Source: Hypericum androsaemum (taxonomy: Eukaryota > Streptophyta > Magnoliopsida > Malpighiales > Hypericaceae). From it: a DNA stretch of 64,000 nt. Below are positions 12,800 through 23,986 of this stretch, one piece after another. The stretch lies in the NCBI GenBank assembly GCA_963995505.1, contig OZ023181.1:19340221-19404220 (forward strand), read 5' to 3'. The position numbers and the translations under genes are program-made. The notes beneath the pieces were generated by a model. That model did no database searches. It saw only the letters and a list, made by a program, of their open reading frames with translations, and was not told the origin of the DNA. The stretch's first letter is position 1, and each line of letters starts with the position of its first letter.

Positions 12800-13429
12800 C
12801 CCAAAATCATGTGGGTTGCTTGCTTCGTTGTTGTTGCTTGCAACCGTGGGTTTGTTTTGTTTTGTTTAATGGGCTTTCGTTCTTACACCGAGCTGTCCGC
12901 TGATGGGCTTTTTGTGGGCCCGGTTGGGTCCTGGGCTTCTTTCGACATGGGCTTTGGCCCTTGGTTCCTTCCTCTTTAAACAACTGTATTTTCCTGTGAA
13001 TCTCAAACATTGTCGGAAGTAATTAGGGGTGATTTTCCAATAGTCTGTCTTAATCCAAGACCGCTTGAAGATATCTTTCCACTTGGGCTTTGGCCCTTGG
13101 TTCCTTCCTCTTAAAACAGAAGTTTGAATCTCTGTATGGTAGCGTGGTTACTACTCGGTACCGATTCTCTTGATAATATTTTTATATTTGAATTTAAAAT
13201 TATTTTTTAGTAAAATTATTTTTTTAACATTTAAATTAATTCTCGTTGGTGTTAAAACAACTCTTTTTGTGTGTATATTCTGTTTTCAAAAATCGACTAG
13301 GGTTCAAAGTATTGAACCCTATTTGAAAGCCCAATTACTATTTGGCGTAACAAATTGTGTAGCACATATTATATAGTTGATGAGGGATTTAATTTCAATG
13401 TGTGTGAAAAAAATTAGCTAGAAGAGTGT
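12800..13429. other. Intergenic, ATG4 promoter side and retrotransposon flank
   Basis: No gene seen. A 29-bp phrase beginning TGGGCTTTGGCCCTTGG occurs at 12948 and again at 13084 as a direct repeat 136 bp apart. The remainder is AT-rich up to the copia target site. Confidence 0.5.
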
Positions 13430-13434
13430 ATGTT

Positions 13435-13741
13435 TGAAAAGAAAAACTTGGTAACCAAGGTATGGTGGAAATGGGTAGGATTTCCATTAACCAAAAATAT
13501 CTCTGTACAATTCGTTATATACAGTAAAGAATAACAAACTCTATGCTAGCTGTACAAAAGACAAAAACAAAGGAATATTATTTGGGACCATCTTCTCTCT
13601 CCTGGTTCATGTGCTTGTCTTGTAGTTGATGGGCCTTAAATGACTTGAGCCCAATTTTGTTTCTCTTCTGATTTCCCGGGGTCACTTCTTCTTTTCTGGA
13701 CAAGCTCAATTGTTCTTCATCTTCAACGTTAACCTTTAACA
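13435..13741 (-). repeat. copia-1 3' LTR
   Basis: 307 bp, TG...CA, no difference seen from the copy at 18206-18512. It lies next to the polypurine tract, so it is the 3' LTR of the minus-strand element. The end of the polyprotein frame extends into it. Confidence 0.95.
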
Positions 13742-16700
13742 CCCCCCCACAAGCTGGACTATGTATAGACATTAGTCCAAGCTTGCTGAGATGTGAGTGA
13801 AAAACTGTGGGAGATAAAGGTTTAGTCAGCAGGTCAGCCACTTGATGATCACTAGGAACATATATGATCTTCACCAACCCGGATTGAACTTTTTCTCTAA
13901 TCAAATGACAATCCAACTCTATGTGCTTTGTTCTTTCATGAAACACGGGATTTTCCGCCATGTGAATTGCAGATTGATTATCACAATATATGGATGCTGC
14001 TCCATCGTGCTTGATGCCCAAATCAGAGAGTAAATTATGCAACCATTGTACCTCACAACCAACGGATGCCAAAGCTCGATACTCCGCTTCTGAAGAGGAT
14101 CGCGAGACAGTTGGCTGTTTCTTAGACTTCCATGACACTAGTGAGTTTCCAAGGTAGACAGCATAACCTGTTGTAGACCTTCCCGTGTCAAGACATCTAC
14201 CATAATCGGCATCACAATATCCCTTGAGTCTCATGTCTGAATTAGCAGAGAAGAATAATCCAAGACTAGGCTGTCTTTTTAAATACCTGAGCACTCTATG
14301 AACGGCCTTTCTGTGGATGACATTTGGATTGGATAGGAACTGACTCAACTTATGCGTTGCATAACAAACATCAGGCCTTGTATTAGTTAGATAGATAAGT
14401 CTACCAATTACTCTTCTATACCAAGTAGGATCATCAAGGCTGGCAACATCTTCTTCCACTGACTTCAAATTCAGATTGTGAACCATAGGTGATTTCATTG
14501 GTTTGCAATTCAGAAATCCAGTATCTCTTAACAATTCAACAATATATTTTCTCTGACAGAGGTGGATTCCTGCGTTAGACCTGGCCACTTCAAAACCAAG
14601 GAAGTATTTTAGTGTTCCGAGATTCTTGATCTTGAGTTCTTGGTCAAGATAAGTCTTCACTTCTGAGATTAATGACATATCACTTCCTGCCATAATTATA
14701 TCATCTACGTATACTAGTAAACAAAGAAATGAAGTTCCCCTAGTTATAGTGAAGATGGAGTAGTCCGCTCTGGATTGAGAGAAGCCAAAAGCAAGGAGGA
14801 TTGATGAGAGTTTGGCAAACCATTGCCTACTTGCTTGTTTGAGGCCATATATAGACTTGCGGAGACGACATACTTTGTTCCCCCCCACACGATAACCAGG
14901 GGGCAATTGCATATAAACTTCCTCCTCGAGATCACCGTGGAGGAAAGCGTTGTGCACGTCCAGCTGCTCGAGGTACCAACCTTTTGCTGCAGCAAGAGCC
15001 AAAATTAAGCGGACAGAAGATAGTTTTGCTACTGGAGAAAAAGTCTCCATATAGTCGATCCCGAAGGCTTGAGTGTAGCCTTTAGCAACAAGACGAGCTT
15101 TGTAACGTTCGATCAAACCATCAGCTCTATGTTTGATCTTGTACACCCAACGACAACCAATTGGCTCTTTAGCAACTGGCAAATCAACCAAATCCCATGT
15201 TGAATTAGATAGAAGAGCCTGTAACTCTGCAGTCATAGCATCTCTCCAACATTGATGTAAGGCAGCTTCCTCAAAAGATTGAGGTTCATGAACATTGTCT
15301 ACTGCCATAGTGAAAATCCGTTGTGCAGGGCCAAGATAATTATAAGTAAGAACTGCACTAATTGGATATAATGGAGGAGAAAAACTGACCTGTCTTGCCG
15401 AGGCTAAATGACTCTGCTGAAAAGAGCAATGGTTTATATCAGTGAGGTTATAATCCTGGAGGTAAGTTGGAGGATGTTTGGCTCTGGTTGACCTGCGAGG
15501 AATAATGCAGGGAGAGGATGATATAGACGGGACTGGAGGTGCAAGTTGCACTGGTTCCGGAACTGGAATATGAGCTGGTAGTTGCTCAAGATCATCATAG
15601 GTAGATAGTGGAGTATGAGACTGAGTAGGCAGTGAAAAAGGAGAAGATGATGGGATAAGGTTTTGGAATGGGAAGAAATTCTCATAGAATACCACGTCTC
15701 GAGAATTAAAGGTTTGATGATTATGCAGATCATACAAAAAATAACCCTTAAGGCCAGGAGTATAGCCAAGGAAAATGCACTGTCGACTTCTAGACTCAAA
15801 CTTTCTTTGTCGAGGTAGAGTGGCAGCATAGCACAAACACCCAAAAACTTTGAGGTGATTATATGTTGGTGGCTTGCCATATAGGACTTTATGGGGTGTG
15901 CGATCCTTGAGTAAGGGCGAAGGTGTTAAATTAATCAAATGGACAGCATGTAGTACACAAAAACTCCAAAAAGTGACAGGTAAGAATGCTTGGAACCTAA
16001 TTGCCCGAGCTATGTTGAGTATATGTTGATGTTTCCTCTCTACACGCCCATTTTGTTGAGGTGTATAAGCACAAGTAGTTTCGTGTAGTATTCCTCGGGT
16101 CTGAAAGAAAGAGGATAGCAAGAATTCCCTTCCCTGATCACTCCTAACAATCTTAACTTTTGCTTTGAATTGAGTTTCTACCATATCGCAGAAAGCTTCT
16201 AACTGTGTTTGTGCAGCAGATTTATGTGTAAGGAGATATATCCAGGTTGCTCTAGAGTGGTCATCAACTATGGTAAGGAAGTAGCTAAAACCATCATAAG
16301 AAGGGGTTGCATAAGGTCCCCATATGTCGACATGAACGAGATCAAAAACTGATGCAGCTACAGCAGTACTCAAAGGGAAAGCACATCTCTTGTGTTTAGC
16401 ATAATGACAACTAGAACAATGTACGTTGCACTTGTCTGAGATAGAAGGGCATAATTTCTTTAAAATGACAAGTTTAGAACTAGGAACATGACCTAAACGG
16501 CAATGCCAGAGGTCTAGATCATGATGTATGTAAGGTGGATCAGTGGACAGTAATGTATGTAGGTTGTCTGAAGGTTGTTTGAGGAGGATGTAATATAAGC
16601 CGTTGCACTTTTCAGCAGAACCAATCGTCCTCTGCTTGACAAGGTCCTGTATCACACAAGTAGAATCACAAAAATTGAGTGAGTATGGAGCGTCATTAGT

Positions 16701-18125
16701 CAATCTGCTGATAGATAACAAATTGAAACTGAATTCAGGAACAAATAACACATTGTGTAGGATCAGATCATCTGTCAAGAGTACTGTTCCCATGTGTGTT
16801 GCCCTGACCTTGGCACCATTAGGAAGTGTCACAAATGTAGGATTAATCAAGGAACAACTAGAAAATGAACTCAAATTGCAGGTCACATGGGTCGATGCTC
16901 CGGAGTCAAGTATCCAAGAGTTGCTATTTCCAGTGTTCATGAGTTGTAGATTAAGTATGATACCTGATGAAGAAGCAGAGTTGTCCAACAACTGTGAGAC
17001 AATAGTTGTTGGAACATTTGATAAAGGAGTAGAACTCCTTACATTTTCCAGATTAGTCATAGATCCAGTGCCCTGTTGAAAAGATGCAACAATACCATTG
17101 AGTTGCTCCTGTATCATCTGAAGTTGTGACATAGGATTGAAATTACGTTGTGGAGTTGACTGATAACTAGTAGCTGCAGCATTAACAGAGTTAGATGTCA
17201 TTGAATGAGCATCACTAGCCGCGGCATTGACAGCAACATTCCTAGCTCGTGGTTGAAAGTTCGGTGGATAACCGTGCAACTTGAAGCACTTATCCACCGT
17301 ATGACCAGTCATCTTGCAGTAGGTGCACATTGGTTTCTTGTAAGAGTTCCCAAACCTCTTGTTTCCAACAGCTAAAACAGGGGTCTCCATAGCGATGGCA
17401 CGCGCAGGAGGTGGTACGACGCTGCACAACTGCCTCTCATGCTGCCTAACAAGGTACAAAATCCTACTAATAGGAGGTAATGGATCCAGAACCAAAATCT
17501 GAATCCTAATCGTAGCGAAGTTATCATTTAACCCAATCAAGAAACCAATCACCATATCTTGCAATTGATATCCACGCACAAGATCAATAGCAGCGCAAGC
17601 ATTAGCAGTGTCCTTAACACACGTACAGTTATTTATCGGCCTAAACTGAATCAATTGTTCCCACAATCCTTTGTACTTAGTATAGTAATCTTGAACTAGA
17701 AGAATACCTTGATTGAGAGAATGTATTGCCCGTTTGAGCTCAGCTATGCGGATAAGATCGCTTCCTCCAAATCTTTCACGTAGCTCTTCCCAAACATCAG
17801 CTGCAAGTTCGCACCACTGTAAACTGTCTACAAGATCTGCTTCGATGGAGTTCAAGATCCAACGAATGACCATAGTGTTACAACGTCTCCACGACGCATA
17901 CAAAGGATCTCCAGCTTGGGGTACCTCAATAGATCTGGTCACAAAACTCAGCTTGTTCTTGGTTTCAAGAGTCATCGACATGGATCTGAACCAAGAGTGA
18001 TAGTTATCACCATTCAACAACGGAGTCACCAACACCACTGCTGGATTTTCTCCAGGATGGAGATAAAATGGATTTGCATTATGGTCTGGAAGTGCATTGC
18101 TCACGGTAAGGTCAGCCGTGGCCAT
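13578..18125 (-). CDS. copia-1 Gag-Pol polyprotein
   Basis: A single frame of 1515 residues starting at an ATG about 80 nt past the 5' LTR. Domains in order: Gag (about 30-240, with LLNGDNYHSW), CCHC zinc knuckle CTYCKMTGHTVDKC (267-280), aspartic protease WILDSGAS (about 404-411), GAG-pre-integrase (WHCRLGH), integrase core beginning near HVDIWGP (about 598), reverse transcriptase with YVDD (about 1138), and RNase H with CDADYG (about 1301) and DNQSAIH. This Gag, PR, IN, RT, RH order defines copia. No stop or frameshift is visible, so it may still be active. Oddly, the frame runs through the polypurine tract and ends inside the 3' LTR, so the last 55 or so residues are LTR-encoded. Confidence 0.96.
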   Translation of the reverse strand: MATADLTVSNALPDHNANPFYLHPGENPAVVLVTPLLNGDNYHSWFRSMSMTLETKNKLSFVTRSIEVPQAGDPLYASWRRCNTMVIRWILNSIEADLVDSLQWCELAADVWEELRERFGGSDLIRIAELKRAIHSLNQGILLVQDYYTKYKGLWEQLIQFRPINNCTCVKDTANACAAIDLVRGYQLQDMVIGFLIGLNDNFATIRIQILVLDPLPPISRILYLVRQHERQLCSVVPPPARAIAMETPVLAVGNKRFGNSYKKPMCTYCKMTGHTVDKCFKLHGYPPNFQPRARNVAVNAAASDAHSMTSNSVNAAATSYQSTPQRNFNPMSQLQMIQEQLNGIVASFQQGTGSMTNLENVRSSTPLSNVPTTIVSQLLDNSASSSGIILNLQLMNTGNSNSWILDSGASTHVTCNLSSFSSCSLINPTFVTLPNGAKVRATHMGTVLLTDDLILHNVLFVPEFSFNLLSISRLTNDAPYSLNFCDSTCVIQDLVKQRTIGSAEKCNGLYYILLKQPSDNLHTLLSTDPPYIHHDLDLWHCRLGHVPSSKLVILKKLCPSISDKCNVHCSSCHYAKHKRCAFPLSTAVAASVFDLVHVDIWGPYATPSYDGFSYFLTIVDDHSRATWIYLLTHKSAAQTQLEAFCDMVETQFKAKVKIVRSDQGREFLLSSFFQTRGILHETTCAYTPQQNGRVERKHQHILNIARAIRFQAFLPVTFWSFCVLHAVHLINLTPSPLLKDRTPHKVLYGKPPTYNHLKVFGCLCYAATLPRQRKFESRSRQCIFLGYTPGLKGYFLYDLHNHQTFNSRDVVFYENFFPFQNLIPSSSPFSLPTQSHTPLSTYDDLEQLPAHIPVPEPVQLAPPVPSISSSPCIIPRRSTRAKHPPTYLQDYNLTDINHCSFQQSHLASARQVSFSPPLYPISAVLTYNYLGPAQRIFTMAVDNVHEPQSFEEAALHQCWRDAMTAELQALLSNSTWDLVDLPVAKEPIGCRWVYKIKHRADGLIERYKARLVAKGYTQAFGIDYMETFSPVAKLSSVRLILALAAAKGWYLEQLDVHNAFLHGDLEEEVYMQLPPGYRVGGNKVCRLRKSIYGLKQASRQWFAKLSSILLAFGFSQSRADYSIFTITRGTSFLCLLVYVDDIIMAGSDMSLISEVKTYLDQELKIKNLGTLKYFLGFEVARSNAGIHLCQRKYIVELLRDTGFLNCKPMKSPMVHNLNLKSVEEDVASLDDPTWYRRVIGRLIYLTNTRPDVCYATHKLSQFLSNPNVIHRKAVHRVLRYLKRQPSLGLFFSANSDMRLKGYCDADYGRCLDTGRSTTGYAVYLGNSLVSWKSKKQPTVSRSSSEAEYRALASVGCEVQWLHNLLSDLGIKHDGAASIYCDNQSAIHMAENPVFHERTKHIELDCHLIREKVQSGLVKIIYVPSDHQVADLLTKPLSPTVFHSHLSKLGLMSIHSPACGGVLKVNVEDEEQLSLSRKEEVTPGNQKRNKIGLKSFKAHQLQDKHMNQEREDGPK

Positions 18126-18205
18126 GAGTGTGGGTAGATAGAAGAAAGGTACCGAAAAAGATGAAGATCAAAAGGACAGTACGGAAGCTTTATGCTCTGA
18201 TACCA

Positions 18206-18512
18206 TGAAAAGAAAAACTTGGTAACCAAGGTATGGTGGAAATGGGTAGGATTTCCATTAACCAAAAATATCTCTGTACAATTCGTTATATACAGTAAAG
18301 AATAACAAACTCTATGCTAGCTGTACAAAAGACAAAAACAAAGGAATATTATTTGGGACCATCTTCTCTCTCCTGGTTCATGTGCTTGTCTTGTAGTTGA
18401 TGGGCCTTAAATGACTTGAGCCCAATTTTGTTTCTCTTCTGATTTCCCGGGGTCACTTCTTCTTTTCTGGACAAGCTCAATTGTTCTTCATCTTCAACGT
18501 TAACCTTTAACA
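18206..18512 (-). repeat. copia-1 5' LTR
   Basis: 307 bp, followed in the transcribed direction by the tRNA-Met primer-binding site. It should carry the element's promoter. Confidence 0.95.
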
Positions 18513-18517
18513 ATGTT

Positions 18518-20076
18518 AATATTAAATTAAAAATATTTTTTTTTATAAAGACGTTATTTGTTTAAACACAAAACTTCGATAATCAACAAATTGTATTTGT
18601 ATGTTACGTATCGCAATTGGCTATTATTCAGCGGCTTTGTATTTTTTAGGATGAGTTTTAATTGTTTTTGGGTTATATTGGTTTAGCCTTGTAAACCTTG
18701 GTCTTTAATCTCGGTCTTGTCTACCTTTAATTGGCTGTCTCGTGGACAAATCAATCATACACTAACAAATTGGTCGAGTATGTCTATCATTTATCTCGTT
18801 CTGCAATCGCTTTCACGTAACTTTGTTTAGGCGCTATTTGGTGAAATATTTTCAAGTGATAGATGATAGTTTTGGAGTAGATTATGATTTTATTCGTTTG
18901 GTAAAATTAGTAGATTATAATCTATTAGTAGTTTAGAAATAGTTTTGGGTTTTCTATTTTTTTCAACTTTTAAAATTGCCATTGTAACGGAATTACAGCG
19001 AACAAATATATTTGTAGATTTTTCTTTAAACTATTTAAAATATTATAATATTTATTTTTCACAGAATTATTTTAAATTTTTTTGAATTAGTTATCAATAT
19101 CAATCCGTAATAACAGGGTTTGTTTGTTGGGTAATTATTTTGGTTTTCAATATTTAATTTAAATATTTGAAAAATTAATTATCTATAGGAAAATTGAAAA
19201 ATTATCTAACAACCAAATCTCTTTGAAATAGTAGTTTCCCGTATAATATTTTCTACGGATACTACTAAATATTTTATTTTTATTTGAAATTTTTTTAAAA
19301 TTTTAAGATTCTACTAAACTAAACGAATATTAAAAGATTTTCTTATAACTACAATTTAAAATTAGATTGAGATAAGATTACAAGTTATTTTCAATATATA
19401 AATACTAATGGATTGAAAAAAGAGATTAGGTACTAAAAATAAAAGTGTCGTGAACTATTCTCCTTGTTTTCTTGGTCACTCACTCTCCCAAAGGTGAGAA
19501 AAGTTTACGGCTTGAACAATACAATTTTTTGTTCTTTATTGTTTTATAATTTTTATGTTTACTAATTAATATTATTAATTGGTGGTGCATACAGGAATCT
19601 AAATTTTTGTTGCCAAGGATCACATGAAACTTCCAAGGTAAAATTATACTTTATTTTTTAATGTCATGTTGATATTAGTTTTCTCTTCATATTGAATATT
19701 TAAGAAAATTGCACGACATAAATTAATTACATTCATATACGTTGATGAGCCATTAATTGTAATATATACTACTTGTCGTTTATAATTAATTCGTAAAAGC
19801 TTCCAAGAATGCGCGAAGAATCTGTCTAAGCTTTTGGAAGTATGTTTCTAAGTTTTTAAAATTTTTATTCTACATATATATATATTTTAAGTTATGGATA
19901 CTAAATTAAAATTTGACCTAATATTTTGACGAATTATAAGATACTGTATATTAAGGTTGTATTGTATAATTTTTTGCAACTTACTGCATTAGATGATTTG
20001 TATGATTTATAGTATGTATTAACAATTATACTTTGTTATAATAACATATATGACCCAGAAAAATAAGATAAATGGA
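18518..20076. other. Intergenic, possible decayed DNA transposon flank
   Basis: Very AT-rich with no coding signal. A TTTGGTGAAATA-like phrase near 18838 and an inverted TTTTACCAAACAC phrase near 21272 flank the dead Myb/SANT gene and could be remnants of PIF/Harbinger termini. The match is weak. Confidence 0.35.
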
Positions 20077-20835
20077 AGTATGAATAGTTCAAGAGCTAAT
20101 TGGACAAAAGGATAGTTCAATTTTTTTGTTGATATATGCCTTAGAGGAACAAGCGAGGGGTTTAGAGCTCGTGGCAAGTGGAAAAATAAGGGTTGGCAGT
20201 ATATCGAGAAAGAATTAAAATGTGATGGTTATGACTAGAAACGATGTCAATTGAAAAGTAAATAGAATTTGATGAAAGACCAATTTAAGTTGTGGAGGAT
20301 GTTAATAGGCTGAGACACAGGTTTGGGATGGGATCATGTGAAAGGGATAGTCGATACTTCTGAGGAATGGTGGAAAGATAAAATTACGGTAAATCATATA
20401 TTTGAAAGTATTTTATGCGTTATTGTGCTAATTTAAAATCACTTATTTTTTAATTTAATTTCTCAATTTACAAAATTATCCTGAATGTACCAAATTGCGT
20501 GGAAAGGAATAGGAAAAGAGTTGTATGACAAATACTGCTTGATTTTTATGGGTGGTATAGCTACTAGAGAATATGCACGTGCACCATCATCAACCAACAT
20601 TCATGATATTAATTTTCAAAATGAACATTATGTTGGAAATATTCAGGAAGGTAGTGAGGATTTTGATTATCTGCATCGTAGTTTGGACATATTGACTGAA
20701 AAGTCCAAAAGTCAAGATAGCGAAGAAGTCAACTCTCAGATAAATGAGAAGAAAAAACCAAGAAACGAAGCTTATACTTCTTCACCAAAAAGGAAAAATG
20801 ATTATAGGAAAGAAAAAAAGAAATTGATTAAGTGA
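20077..20835 (+). pseudogene. Decayed Myb/SANT-like domain protein
   Basis: From 20077 the frame reads through a recognisable Myb/SANT-like (Myb_DNA-bind_3, L10-interacting MYB type) domain: ANWTKG, FVDIC, KNKGWQYIEKEL, LKSK, LWRMLIG, TGLGWD and EEWWKDKI. It is broken by at least four in-frame stops, three TAG and one TGA. A probable intron begins at GTAAAT near 20390. The downstream exon (20485-20835) keeps an open frame, KGIGKELYDKYCLIF followed by a Lys/Glu-rich tail. Such proteins are often relatives or partners of PIF/Harbinger transposon ORFs. Expression as a full protein is not possible. Confidence 0.75.
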
Positions 20836-20839
20836 TATT

Positions 20840-21900
20840 GATCTGAATCGACAATATAGAACTAGTCAAGATCAAGGATCATCGCAGATGCATGTATTAA
20901 GAGATCAAATTACTTTTAGTTTGATGTAATTATAAGAATTAGAATAAATAATAATGTAATATTTTTTTAACATATTTTAATAAATATTGACATGGTTGTT
21001 ATTTTTATTCTTATTTTATTCTCCAACTAAATATAATAATTGAATATAATTAACCATTTGTCCTTTATTAAAATATTTATTTTTAGAAATATAAATAAGA
21101 TCATTTCTCCTTTATAAAAAGGTTTTTAGAAATATAAATAAGTAATATATTAAATTATTAATATTCTGATATAAATAAATAATTTAGATTATTTTATTTT
21201 AGGGTAATTTATAGATTAATAATTACTTTAACCAAAATATATAATATACTATATCGAATCTGCTATCTGTTAGTTAATTTTACCAAACACATTTTTGAAT
21301 ATGTTTTCTGCTCCTAATCTGTTTCCCCAACCTTAATTTTTTTGGTTTATAAATATTACATGACTAATGTAAATTCGAATAAATTTTAAAAAGCGAGAAC
21401 TTTTCAACAAGTTGCTTCGATGAAATCACACGCATTAACTACAGACACGGACAAATTATCCACCGGGATTATTTTAAGGGTCAAAAAGTCCAAAGGAGAC
21501 ATGGGTTGGAGAGTAGGCGAAACGGTTGATCAAAACCAAACAACCTTGTACAAATGACGACAGAACTTGATTTGACTTTGAAAAAATTATGTAAGAATCT
21601 GTTGAAATCAAATCAACGCATTGCATTTTGGTTAGGTAAGTCTACAAAAGTAACAAAATTTCCTTATCAAATTTCAAACATTTAAAGTGTTCGAATACGA
21701 TACTCCTGCTTAACTATAGACAGAATTATCCTTTACATTATAAGATTTAACAGTGTTTTTTGGCAAATGAGATTTAACTATAGATTGAATGGAAGTGACC
21801 GACCCAAAGAGGACCAAGCAGCCTGTGGCATTCTGTAGCTAACCCGAGCTCAATAATTAACCACCCAAAATAATCAGTTCAATTCGTAATAGCGTTGTTA
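20840..21900. other. Intergenic, nothing recognised
   Basis: AT-rich DNA between the dead Myb/SANT-like gene and the first hydrolase duplication unit. No frame or repeat of note. Confidence 0.5.
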
Positions 21901-22145
21901 TAAAAATGTAGAGTGTTAAATACCCAAAAATTTGTCATATTTTAAAAACTTATTCAGATCGAATCTGAAAATATCAGGTGGTCTAAAAAAAAATTAAACC
22001 ACTCTCTCTCATCTTTTGGGAAGTGACAATACCCACACTTAATTGCAACAGATAACAACCTTGCACCAAACCCTATTATCCTGCAGATTTAATAATCCCA
22101 CAATAATTGGTCCTTTCTATTGCCAAATACCAATGCCTCTCTCCT

Positions 22146-22151
22146 TATATA
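22146..22151 (+). promoter_or_regulatory. TATA box of hydrolase copy 1
   Basis: CTTATATACCA 94 bp before the ATG, conserved in the second unit (25641-25646). Confidence 0.5.
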
Positions 22152-22239
22152 CCACTAGGAGCCGAGCTAGGGCAGGTACGAACCACTAAAACAAAGAAAA
22201 ACCCATACACCAAAAAAACACCCTTCGAGCAACTAAAAC

Positions 22240-23986
22240 ATGGTGAACTTGGTGGCTGCCCAGAAACCATTGATACATTGGCTAATGAAGAAGGCCGGGG
22301 TGGTTCCCCACCCGGTCGAGATCGAACCCGGAACGGTCATGAACTTCTGGGTACCGGTCGAAACCACCAAGAAACCCAAAGGAGAGTCCGAGTCGGAAAC
22401 CACCTTAACCAAGCCGACCAAGCCGGTGGTCGTCCTGGTCCACGGTTTCGCAACCGAGGGGATAGTCACCTGGCAGTTCCAGGTTGGTTCCCTGACCAAG
22501 AAATACTCGGTTTACATCCCCGACCTGCTCTTCTTCGGCGAGTCGACCACGGACCAGTCCGACCGATCGCCCACTTTCCAGGCCCATACACTGGTCAGGG
22601 GGCTAGCCAAGATGGGCGTGGAGAGATGCGTGGTGGTGGGGTTCAGCTACGGCGGGATGGTCGCGTTCAAGATGGCCGAGCTGTACCCGAGACTGGTTCG
22701 GGCCATGGTCGTGTCCGGTTCGATCCTGGCCATGACCGACTCGATCAGCCAGACCACGCTAAGCGGTCTCGGGTTCAAGTCTTCGTCGGAACTTTTGCTT
22801 CCCACTTCCGTGAAGGGCCTAAAGGCGTTGCTCTCTGTTGCCACTTACAAGAGACTTTGGTTCCCTGACCGGCTTCATAAGGACTTCCTCGAGGTTGCTT
22901 TCTTTGGCCCCTATTATAGTACTGTTCATGTTTTGCATGCCAAACTAACGTGTATCCGAACAACATTGAGCTAACAAATAAATGTCAACTGAAAATAAAC
23001 ACTAGTGATAACACAATTTTTTTTAGCTCAACTAAACTTTAGTATTATTATATTTTCATAATTCAAGCTCGAAATGTTTTTTGCTAGTACTGTATTTTGG
23101 TGACATCTATTCAGCTGTTCTGTCTAAACGGGTTACCTACCTAATACTTATGATCTGATACACATGTTCGACGCGTGAAAGTCAAAGTTTAATTCCATCA
23201 CTCATCTCTTTTTACAGCATTTATCTTCCGAGTTAGACTTTTACTCTCACATCTCTTTTATAATATAATGTCCCATTTGTTGGTATTTTAAGTATTCTTT
23301 ATCCATTGAATTAAATTCAGACAAGTTGAGTACAATCAGCTGCTGCTTGTTTTCTTACATTGCTGATCTCTACGGACAGGTGATGTTTACCAACAGGAAA
23401 GAGAGAGGTGAGCTATTAGATGGACTAATTATCAGTAACAAGGACACCACTGTCCCCAAATTCTCGCAGGTAAAACATTTACAGATTTTAGGGGAAAATT
23501 TTACCATGGTTAAAACATCGAAGATATATAGTATATTCAATGTATGTGATTTTACATTGTTTTAAAATTTAAGGAAAATGTAATAAAATTTTCACATCAA
23601 ATATTTTAGATTTTATTGGATTTTCATCGGACTGAGCATAATAAAATTTCTTGATATTCAATATAAAAATTCAGAAAATACATCTATTGTGGGGGGAGAA
23701 TGACCAGATATTCAAGCTGGAGCTAGCAGAGAACATGAAAGAGTAAGTGCCGTACTGGTCATTAATTGGTTACTTACCTTAATCAATCAAGGCAAGTGAA
23801 TTAATTCCGGACTTTCCACAATGGAAATTGCTTTTAATGTGATTTTGCAGGCAACTTGGGGAGAACGCATCGTTGCAGGGGATAAAGAAGGGAGGGCATT
23901 TGGTTCACTTGGAACGACCGTGCGTCTATAATAGATGTCTCAAGCAGTTTCTAACTTCTCTTCCAGAGGATGGAGAAACCAATTAA
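22240..23986 (+). CDS. Alpha/beta-hydrolase, tandem copy 1
   Basis: Four exons: 22240-22893, 23380-23469, 23675-23742 and 23851-23986, total 948 nt, 315 residues. Splice phases agree, and the junction FLE/VMFTNRKER matches plant homologues. Fold landmarks: oxyanion segment LVHGF (about 66-70), nucleophile elbow GFSYGG (Ser136), acid in WGENDQ (Asp258) and catalytic His in KKGGHLVHLERP (His287). The triad is therefore complete. The protein resembles plant alpha/beta-hydrolase superfamily members annotated loosely as epoxide-hydrolase or MhpC-like; the substrate cannot be read from sequence. There is no obvious signal peptide, so it is probably cytosolic. A second copy of the gene lies 3.5 kb downstream. 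Frames read without splicing the first donor would add a short spurious tail. Confidence 0.9.

Larger units (their letters stand above)
13430..18517 (-). mobile_element. Intact Ty1/copia LTR retrotransposon (copia-1)
   Basis: The element runs 13435-18512 and is bracketed by a perfect 5-bp target duplication, ATGTT (13430-13434 and 18513-18517). Its two 307-bp LTRs (13435-13741 and 18206-18512) start TG and end CA and read as identical. Transcription is on the minus strand. The primer-binding site TGGTATCAGAGC (18205-18194) follows the 5' LTR directly and matches the 3' end of initiator Met-tRNA. A purine tract (complement of 13742-13757) precedes the 3' LTR. One uninterrupted polyprotein lies between. 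Identical LTRs imply recent insertion. Confidence 0.97.

Noticed and set aside
22107..22868. 253-residue open frame overlapping hydrolase copy 1, also present in copy 2 at 25772-26368
   Set aside because: It is the alternate frame of exon 1, rich in Arg/Gly/Pro as expected from GC-rich codons. The overlapping frame has clear hydrolase motifs and correct splicing.
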